Source: Microcella alkalica (GTDB lineage Bacteria > Actinomycetota > Actinomycetes > Actinomycetales > Microbacteriaceae). From it: a stretch of DNA of 64,000 nt. Made by a program: the position numbers and the translations under genes. The stretch spans positions 434,001 to 498,000 of the forward strand of contig NZ_JACGWX010000001.1 in assembly GCF_014137945.1 (NCBI RefSeq), written 5' to 3'. The first letter of the stretch is position 1, and every line of letters begins with the position of its first letter. The notes below the pieces were generated by a model. That model did not search any database. It was not told the origin of the DNA and saw only the letters and a program-made list of their open reading frames with translations. Positions 57,588 through 64,000 of the stretch are shown in pieces.

Positions 57588-60233
57588 GTGACCGAGAATC
57601 GCCCGAACGACGACCGCGCCGACAACGGCTACGACTTCCGGCGCATCGAGGCGCACTGGACGCCCATCTGGGACGACCTCGAGCCCTTCTCGGTGAACGA
57701 CCCGAGCGACGCGCGGCCGCGCAAGTACGTGCTCGACATGTTCCCGTATCCCTCGGGCGACCTGCACATGGGCCACGCGGAGGTTTACGCGCTCGGCGAC
57801 GTCGTCGCTCGGTACTGGCGCCAGCAGGGCTTCCAGGTGCTGCACCCCATCGGGTGGGACAGCTTCGGTCTTCCCGCCGAGAACGCCGCCATCAAGCGCG
57901 GCGCGGACCCCCGCATCTGGACCTACGAGAACATCGCGCAGCAGCGGGCATCGATGAAGCGATACGCGGCGAGCTTCGACTGGACCCGCGTGCTGCACAC
58001 GAGCGACCCGAACTTCTACCGCTGGAACCAGTGGCTGTTCCTGAAGATGTACGAGAAGGGCCTCGCGTACCGCAAGGACAGCTGGGTCAACTGGGATCCG
58101 GTCGACCAGACCGTGCTCGCCAACGAGCAGGTGCTGCCCGACGGCACCTCCGAGCGCTCGGGCGCCGTCGTGGTGAAGAAGAAGCTCACCCAGTGGTACT
58201 TCAAGATCACCGACTACGCCGACCGCCTGCTCGACGACCTCAATCAGCTCGAGGGCTCGTGGCCCGCGAAGGTCCTCACGATGCAGCGAAACTGGATCGG
58301 CCGCTCGACGGGCGCCGACGTCGACTTCGTGATCGAGGGCCACCACAGCCCCGTCACGGTGTTCACCACGCGCCCCGACACGCTCTTCGGTGCGACCTTC
58401 ATGGTCGTCGCCCCCGACAGCGACCTCGCCGCCGAGCTCGCCGCGGGTTCGAGCCCCGAGGTTCGGATGCGGTTCCAGGACTACCTGGAGCAGGTGCAGA
58501 AGAAGTCGGAGATCGACCGGCAGGACGCGACTCGCGAGAAGACCGGGATCCCGCTCGACCGCTGGGCGATCAACCCCGTGAGCGGCGAGCGAATCCCCGT
58601 CTGGACGGCCGACTACGTGCTCGCCGACTACGGCCACGGAGCCGTGATGGGCGTTCCCGCGCACGATCAGCGCGACCTCGACTTCGCGCGGCGCTTCGCC
58701 CTGCCCGTTCGCGTGGTCGTCGACACCCTCGCGCCCGTCACGGGCGCCATCCCCGTCATCACACCGGAGATGCTGGAATCCGGCGACATCCCCGAGCTCG
58801 ACCCCTCGGTGACGGGCGAGGCCCTGACGGGCGACGGCCGCATGATCAACTCGGGGCCGCTGGATGGGCTGTCGAAGTCCAACGCCATCCGGCGCGCGAT
58901 CGAGCTGCTCGAGGAGCGCGGCACCGGCCGCGCCGCGAAGACCTATCGACTGCGCGACTGGCTCATCAGCCGCCAACGGTACTGGGGGACGCCCATCCCC
59001 ATCATGTACACGGAGGACGGCACCGAGGTGCCGATGGGGCTCGATGAGCTGCCGTTGCTCCTGCCGTACGAGGAGGGCATGGATCTCAAGCCGAAGGGCA
59101 CCTCCCCGCTCGGCGGCCTCGACGGCTGGGTGTCGACGACGACGCCCGACGGTCGGCCCGCCCGCCGCGACACCGACACGATGGACACCTTCGTGGACTC
59201 GTCGTGGTACTTCCTCCGCTTCCTCTCGCCGACTGACGACACGCAGGCCTTCGACCCGCGCGAGGCCGAGAAGTGGGCGCCCGTCGACCAGTACGTCGGC
59301 GGCATCGAGCACGCGATCCTGCATCTGCTCTACGCGCGTTTCATCACCAAGGTGCTCTTCGACATGGGATACGTGAGCTTCACCGAGCCCTTCAGCGCAC
59401 TGCTGAACCAGGGCATGGTCATCCTCGACGGCGCCAAGATGTCGAAGTCGAAGGGGAACCTCGTCTACTTCACCGAGGAGCTCGACAGCTTCGGCGTCGA
59501 CGCCGTGCGCCTCACGATGGCGTTCGCCGGCCCGCCGGAGGACGACATCGACTGGCGCGATGTGTCGGTCACAGGGTCGCAGAAGTTCCTCGCCCGGGCC
59601 TGGCGTCTTGCCGGCGAGGTCACTGCGCCCGTCGGAGTCGACTTCGCACTCGGCAACGTCGCGCTGCGCCGCGTCACGCACCGCTTCCTCGCCGAGGTGC
59701 CGCCGCTCGTCGAGGCGTTCAAGTTCAACGTCGCCGTCGCGCGCACGATGGAGCTCGTCAACGCGATCCGCAAGGCCGTCGACTCGGGGCCCGGAGCCGG
59801 CGACCCCGCCGTTCGCGAGGCCGTCGAAGCGGTCGCGATCGCGCTGTCTCTCTTCGCGCCGTACACGGCGGAGGACATGTGGGCCCGGCTCGGGCACGGC
59901 GTCGCTCCGGCGGCCGACGGCACCGGCGGGCGCGCGCGCTCGGGCTCGAGCCTCGGCTCCACCTTGGGCTCGGCGTCGCGCGACGACCTCGTGGCCTTCG
60001 CCGGCTGGCGCAGGCCCGACCCGCTGCTGCTCGTCGCCGACTCGGTGACGGCGGTCGTGCAGGTCGACGGGAAGGTGCGGGATCGCCTGGAGGTGTCGCC
60101 GCACATCGGCGGCGCCGAGCTCGAGGCGCTCGCGCGCGCGTCCGAGGCCGTGGTCCGCTCGATCGGCGATCGCGAGATCGTCAAGGTCATCGTCCGCGCC
60201 CCGCGCGTCGTCAACATCGCCACGCGCGGCTGA
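57588..60233 (+). CDS. leuS: Leucyl-tRNA synthetase
   Basis: An 881-residue class Ia synthetase that charges tRNA-Leu. The HIGH-type motif is HMGH (60-63) and KMSKS lies at 617-621. The editing domain is present ([13 protein letters not shown] and VPAHDQRD), and WYFLRF and the C-terminal anticodon domain complete it. GTG 57588 fits the leaderless promoter; the longer frame from 57534 overlaps pabB. Length is normal for actinobacteria apart from a Gly/Ser insertion near residue 785. Confidence 0.97.
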   Translation: MTENRPNDDRADNGYDFRRIEAHWTPIWDDLEPFSVNDPSDARPRKYVLDMFPYPSGDLHMGHAEVYALGDVVARYWRQQGFQVLHPIGWDSFGLPAENAAIKRGADPRIWTYENIAQQRASMKRYAASFDWTRVLHTSDPNFYRWNQWLFLKMYEKGLAYRKDSWVNWDPVDQTVLANEQVLPDGTSERSGAVVVKKKLTQWYFKITDYADRLLDDLNQLEGSWPAKVLTMQRNWIGRSTGADVDFVIEGHHSPVTVFTTRPDTLFGATFMVVAPDSDLAAELAAGSSPEVRMRFQDYLEQVQKKSEIDRQDATREKTGIPLDRWAINPVSGERIPVWTADYVLADYGHGAVMGVPAHDQRDLDFARRFALPVRVVVDTLAPVTGAIPVITPEMLESGDIPELDPSVTGEALTGDGRMINSGPLDGLSKSNAIRRAIELLEERGTGRAAKTYRLRDWLISRQRYWGTPIPIMYTEDGTEVPMGLDELPLLLPYEEGMDLKPKGTSPLGGLDGWVSTTTPDGRPARRDTDTMDTFVDSSWYFLRFLSPTDDTQAFDPREAEKWAPVDQYVGGIEHAILHLLYARFITKVLFDMGYVSFTEPFSALLNQGMVILDGAKMSKSKGNLVYFTEELDSFGVDAVRLTMAFAGPPEDDIDWRDVSVTGSQKFLARAWRLAGEVTAPVGVDFALGNVALRRVTHRFLAEVPPLVEAFKFNVAVARTMELVNAIRKAVDSGPGAGDPAVREAVEAVAIALSLFAPYTAEDMWARLGHGVAPAADGTGGRARSGSSLGSTLGSASRDDLVAFAGWRRPDPLLLVADSVTAVVQVDGKVRDRLEVSPHIGGAELEALARASEAVVRSIGDREIVKVIVRAPRVVNIATRG

Positions 60234-60282
60234 CGACTCCCCGGAAGCCGGTCGATCGCCGCCACCGGCATCGGAGGGTCCT

Positions 60283-60288
60283 TAGCCT
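60283..60288 (+). promoter_or_regulatory. Leaderless -10 hexamer of comEA
   Basis: TAGCCT, 6 bases before GTG 60295. Confidence 0.5.
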
Positions 60289-60294
60289 TCCCGC

Positions 60295-61026
60295 GTGAGC
60301 GGACACCGCGAGGCGCCAGAGCATCCCTCCTCCGGCCCGCCGAGGCGCAGTCCGCGCGTGCGGGCGGCGGTGGGCGCGATCGTCGTGCTCGCGCTCGTCG
60401 GCGTCGGAGCCTCGGTGGTCGGAGCTCTACTCGTGCCCGGCGGGTCGATGAGCGTCGTCGGCGGCGCGGATGCGTCGGACGGCGGGGACGGGACAGGGTC
60501 TGTGCCCGGCGACGCCGCGCCCGGTGACGCCCGGAGCGGCGATGACGGCGCGGATGCCCCGCTCGCTCCGTCAGAGGCGTCCGTCATCGTCCACGTGCTG
60601 GGCTCCGTGCGTGAGCCGGGCATCGTCGAGGTGCGACTCGGCGACCGCGTCGTCGACGCGATCGCCGCGGCCGGCGGCGCGACCGACGCCGCCGACCTCG
60701 GCGGAGTCAATCTCGCTCGCGAGCTCGTGGACGGCGAGCAGGTCTACGTGCCGGCCATCGGCGAGGTGCCGCCGGGAGGGCCTGCGCCGCCCGGTGGGGC
60801 GACGGGAGCAGGAGGCTCAGGGGGAGCGCCCGGTGCGCTCGTCGACCTCAACACCGCAGACGCGGCCGCGCTCGACGCGCTCCCGGGCATCGGGCCGGCG
60901 ATCGCCGGCCGCATCATCGAATGGCGCGAGCAGAACGGGCCGTTCCGCGCGGTCGACGAGCTGCTCGCGGTCTCGGGCATCGGCGAGAAGACCCTCTCCG
61001 AGTTCCGCGACCGTGTGACCGTGTGA
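60295..61026 (+). CDS. comEA: ComEA family DNA-binding protein
   Basis: A 243-residue membrane-anchored protein. One membrane helix at about 22-45; a Gly/Asp-rich linker; an SLBB domain at about 97-155 (VHVLGSVREPGIVEVRLGD); and a C-terminal helix-hairpin-helix pair (VDLNTADAAALDALPGIGP and FRAVDELLAVSGIGEKTL). In competent bacteria ComEA binds incoming double-stranded DNA outside the membrane. It overlaps comEC by GTGA. Confidence 0.92.
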   Translation: MSGHREAPEHPSSGPPRRSPRVRAAVGAIVVLALVGVGASVVGALLVPGGSMSVVGGADASDGGDGTGSVPGDAAPGDARSGDDGADAPLAPSEASVIVHVLGSVREPGIVEVRLGDRVVDAIAAAGGATDAADLGGVNLARELVDGEQVYVPAIGEVPPGGPAPPGGATGAGGSGGAPGALVDLNTADAAALDALPGIGPAIAGRIIEWREQNGPFRAVDELLAVSGIGEKTLSEFRDRVTV

Positions 61027-63470
61027 CCGGCGCCGACCTGCGGCTCGCACTGCCCGCCGCCTGCGCGTGGCTCGCCGCGATCATGCTCGTCGGCCTTCCC
61101 TGGGCCTCCGGGCTCGCCGCGGGCACGGCCCTCGCCGCCGCGGTCGGCGGGCTGGTGGTGGTGCGGCGCGCGGCCGGGGAACGAGGCGATGGCCGGCCGG
61201 GCTCGGGCGGGCGGGTGCTCGAGGCGAGCATCCTGCCCCTCGTCGCGATCGGGGTGGTCGCGCTCGCGATCGCGCTGCAGCAGCCCGTCCGCGAGCCGCC
61301 GGCCCTGCGAGCCGCTCTCGACTCGGGAGCGCCGGTCGAGGTGCTGCTCGCACTCGATGAGACCATCGGGACGACGGAGGGCGGGTCGGACGCGCTCGGA
61401 ACCGGCGGCGGCGCCGTCGACGCGACGATCGTCGCCCTTCGGCCGAGGATCGCCCCCGGCGAGGCGCCGGAGGCCGCGAGGAGCGACGGTGCCGAGCTGG
61501 TCGAGCTGCGCGCGCCCGTCGTGCTGCTCGCGTTCGAGACCGACGCGCGCTCACCGCTCGGCTCGCGGTGGCACGGGCTCGTGCGCCTCGCGCCGCTCGA
61601 GCCGGGCGACGACCGCGTCGCACTCGCACGCCCGCTCGGCGATCTGGACGCCGTCGGGCGTCCGCCGCCGATGATCGAGGGGGCGGATGCTCTGCGCGAG
61701 CGCTTCCTCGACGTCGCGGTCGCCTTTCCCGGCCCGGGGGCCGCGCTCCTCCCGGGCCTGGCGATCGGCGACACCTCCGCCGTCGATGCAGAGCTCGACG
61801 AGGCGATGAAGCGCTCGTCGCTCAGCCACCTCACGGCGGTCTCGGGAGCCAACTGCGCGATCGTCGTCGGGCTCGTCCTCGGACTGGGCGCGCTCGCGCG
61901 CTGGCCCCGCGGAGTGCGGATCGGAATCGCCCTCGCCGCCCTCGGCGGATTCGTCGTGCTCGTCACCCCGCAGGCGAGCGTGGTGCGGGCATCCGTCATG
62001 GCCGCCGTCGTGCTCCTCGCCCTTGCGAGCGGTCGGTCCGGCCGCGGCCTTCCCGTGCTCGGCGCCGCCGTGCTGGGAATCCTCGCGCTCGATCCGTGGA
62101 TCGCGCGCGACTACGGCTTCGCGCTGTCGGTGCTCGCGACCGGCGCGCTGCTCGTCCTGGCCGGGCCGCTCGCCGGGCGGCTCGCGATCGTCATGCCGCG
62201 GGCGATCGCCCTGTGGGTCGCCGTTCCGCTCGCCGCGCAGCTCGCATGCCAGCCGGTGCTCATCCTCCTCGCCCCCGAGCTGCCGCTCATCGGCGTCGTC
62301 GCCAACATCTTGGCCGCGCCGGCCGCCCCCGTCGCGACGATCGTCGGCATGGCGGCGTGCCTCGCCGCACCAGTGCTGCCGTGGCTCGCGACGGCCCTCG
62401 CGGCCGTTGCATGGGTGCCGGCGAGCTGGATCGCCGGGATCGCCGTCGTGACGAGCGGGCTCCCAGGCTCGACGGCGCCGTGGCCCGAGGGCGCGATCGG
62501 AGCCCTCCTCCTCGCGGGGCTCACGGTGGGCGCGCTCGTGGCCGCGGGCATCCCGGCCCTCGACGGCGGCAGGCGACTCCGCGCGCGGGCGGCGCTCGCG
62601 ACCGCGAGCGCGCTGCTCGCCGTCATCGGAGCGACCGCCGGCGCCGACGCGCTCGGCCGGCTCGGACGCCCCGCGGACTGGATCATCGCGCAGTGCGACG
62701 TGGGCCAGGGCGACGCGGTGATCGTGCGATCGGAGGGGCGCATCGCCCTGACCGACACCGGAATTGAGCCCGAGCTGCTGGCAGAGTGCCTCGACGATCT
62801 CGGCATCGATCGCATCGACCTGCTCGTGCTCACGCACTTCGACGCCGACCATGTCGGCGGGGTCGATGCCATCGTGGGTCGGGTGGACGCCGTGATCGCC
62901 GGCCCCGCCGATGCTGCTCGCGACCGCGACGTGCTCGAGTCGCTCGCCGCGGGCGGCGCGACCGTCGATCACGTGTCGGCGGGAGAGGCGGGTCGCCACG
63001 GCGAGTATCGGTGGCGCGCGCTGTGGCCCCCCGACCACCGAGGAGTCCCACCCGGCAACGATGCGAGCCTCGTGCTCGAGTGGCGCGGCGCGGAAGGGTG
63101 CCGATGCCCGAGCCTTCTCGCACTCGGCGACCTCGGGCGCGGCGCCCAGGAGTCGCTGCGCGAGGCGGTGCGACTCGCGCCGGTCGACGTCGTCAAGGTC
63201 GGGCACCACGGCTCGGCCGATCAGGATCCCGCCGTCTACTCGACAGCGCACGCCGCGCTCGGACTCATCGGAGTGGGGGAGGAGAACACCTACGGGCACC
63301 CCGCGGCCGAGGCGCTCGCGATGCTCGCCGACAGCGGGGGAGCCGCGCTGCGCAGCGACCTGCACGGTCTCGTGCTCGTCGCCCCGGCGAACGGACGGGG
63401 CGACGGGTGGCGGGTGTGGACGGAGCGGGGAGCCCTCGCCGGCCCCGAGGAGGTCGGTGCTGACGACTAG
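61023..63470 (+). CDS. comEC: ComEC/Rec2 family DNA uptake channel
   Basis: An 815-residue polytopic protein. An N-terminal OB-like region is followed by the Competence domain with many helices (SHLTAVSGANCAIVVGLVLG is the family hallmark), then a metallo-beta-lactamase-like domain with CDVGQGDAVIV, LTHFDADHVGG and VGHHGSAD. It would carry one strand into the cell and may degrade the other. GTG 61023 overlaps the comEA stop. No type IV pilus genes are in the window, so competence itself is not shown. Confidence 0.92.
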   Translation: MTGADLRLALPAACAWLAAIMLVGLPWASGLAAGTALAAAVGGLVVVRRAAGERGDGRPGSGGRVLEASILPLVAIGVVALAIALQQPVREPPALRAALDSGAPVEVLLALDETIGTTEGGSDALGTGGGAVDATIVALRPRIAPGEAPEAARSDGAELVELRAPVVLLAFETDARSPLGSRWHGLVRLAPLEPGDDRVALARPLGDLDAVGRPPPMIEGADALRERFLDVAVAFPGPGAALLPGLAIGDTSAVDAELDEAMKRSSLSHLTAVSGANCAIVVGLVLGLGALARWPRGVRIGIALAALGGFVVLVTPQASVVRASVMAAVVLLALASGRSGRGLPVLGAAVLGILALDPWIARDYGFALSVLATGALLVLAGPLAGRLAIVMPRAIALWVAVPLAAQLACQPVLILLAPELPLIGVVANILAAPAAPVATIVGMAACLAAPVLPWLATALAAVAWVPASWIAGIAVVTSGLPGSTAPWPEGAIGALLLAGLTVGALVAAGIPALDGGRRLRARAALATASALLAVIGATAGADALGRLGRPADWIIAQCDVGQGDAVIVRSEGRIALTDTGIEPELLAECLDDLGIDRIDLLVLTHFDADHVGGVDAIVGRVDAVIAGPADAARDRDVLESLAAGGATVDHVSAGEAGRHGEYRWRALWPPDHRGVPPGNDASLVLEWRGAEGCRCPSLLALGDLGRGAQESLREAVRLAPVDVVKVGHHGSADQDPAVYSTAHAALGLIGVGEENTYGHPAAEALAMLADSGGAALRSDLHGLVLVAPANGRGDGWRVWTERGALAGPEEVGADD

Positions 63471-63563
63471 GCTGAGGAGCGCTGCTGACGGGGCCGACCG
63501 CCCGGCCGGATGGCCGCGGGGGGCGCACCCGCGGCATCCGCCCACCCGCCCTCGAGGAGGATC

Positions 63564-64000
63564 ATGCCCGCACCTCGCCCGCGCGGCGCCTCGAGCGCGA
63601 AGGCGCCTTCGGCGAAGGCGAAAGCGTCGATCCCGCAGCTCGCGTGGCACGAGATCCGGCCGGCGCCGGTCATCCTCGTCACAGGCCCCGAGGCGTTCCT
63701 CGCCGACCGGGCGAGCCGCGTGCTGCGGGATGCCCTGCGCGAGCGGGACGCGAGCCTCGAGGTGCACGACCTGCGCGCCGACGGCTACGCGCCCGGCGAG
63801 CTGCTGACCCTCGCGAGCCCGTCGCTCTTCGGCGAGCCGCGGCTCATCCGCGTCGAGAACGTCGAAAAGTGCAGCGACGCGTTCCTGGAGGACGTTCTCG
63901 ACTACCTCGCGTCGCCCGCGGACGACACGGTCGTGCTGCTGCGGCACGGCGGGGGGATGCGCGGCAAGAAGATGCTCGACGCCATCAGGTCGGGCCAGGG
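63564..64000 (+). CDS. holA: DNA polymerase III subunit delta, 5' part
   Basis: The first 145 codons of the clamp-loader delta subunit, running off the window. IRPAPVILVTGPEAFLADRA, then LRADGYAPGELLTLASPSLFGEPRL and VVLLRHGGGMRGKKML are the HolA N-terminal domain. It helps load the sliding clamp. GGAGG lies 4 bases before ATG 63564. The comEA-comEC-holA order is standard in actinobacteria. Confidence 0.92.
   Translation, partial: MPAPRPRGASSAKAPSAKAKASIPQLAWHEIRPAPVILVTGPEAFLADRASRVLRDALRERDASLEVHDLRADGYAPGELLTLASPSLFGEPRLIRVENVEKCSDAFLEDVLDYLASPADDTVVLLRHGGGMRGKKMLDAIRSGQ

Noticed and set aside
57495-60104. An 869-codon open frame antisense to leuS
   Set aside because: leuS is certain; the antisense product has no recognisable domain.
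61551-63947. A 798-codon open frame antisense to comEC
   Set aside because: comEC motifs are on the plus strand; the antisense product is Arg/His-rich noise.

Overview
The window is about 70% GC chromosomal DNA from an actinobacterium, most likely a Microbacteriaceae relative. The signs are GC-rich coding sequence with strong third-position G/C, many GTG starts, several DUF2510 membrane proteins, a maltokinase, a DUF3516 helicase and a comEA-comEC-holA order. At least fifteen genes have a TANNNT -10 hexamer followed after only 6 or 7 bases by the ATG or GTG, so leaderless transcription looks like the default.

Left part (1-20.9 kb). A complete IS256-type element (3-1419) is followed by a SNF2-family helicase, a truncated AbiEi-like gene, maltokinase, an aminodeoxychorismate-lyase-like enzyme and a Pr6Pr membrane protein. 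Then come a Nudix hydrolase, an aldo/keto reductase, an oligopeptidase B, a J-domain/NERD protein, two tandem paralogous small proteins, a DUF429 protein and a PfkB sugar kinase. The part ends with two exported proteins, a DarT-like protein with an unknown neighbour, a dodecin and two DUF2510 proteins.

Middle part (20.9-37.2 kb). This is a defence and toxin-antitoxin island scarred by insertion sequences. It holds a COG3440-type HNH endonuclease, a NERD-SF1 helicase, an IS3-type element next to a 5'-truncated UvrD/PD-(D/E)XK gene, and a retron. The retron has an RT gene preceded by a predicted structured RNA closed by matching 14-15 bp a1/a2 arms. After it come fragments of a DUF2130 and a DUF3800 gene, separated by a broken IS110 element bounded by 139-bp inverted repeats. 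Two hipBA modules flank a pRiA4b ORF-3-like gene, then a truncated htpX, then a translationally coupled XRE/DUF6036/MNT nucleotidyltransferase operon with a palindromic operator.

Right part (37.3-64 kb). Mostly core genes: a TM0106-type RecB-like nuclease/helicase, an FAD oxidoreductase with an SRPBCC protein, an alpha/beta hydrolase and three more DUF2510 proteins. There is also a GNAT, hydrophilic acidic proteins, a CPBP protein and the DUF3516 helicase. A divergent class IV aminotransferase/pabB pair has interlocked leaderless promoters. The window ends with leuS, comEA, comEC and the start of holA.

The strongest novelty candidates are the retron locus, the rearranged IS110, and a recurring C-run/G-run palindrome found mainly upstream of DUF2510 and other membrane or accessory genes.
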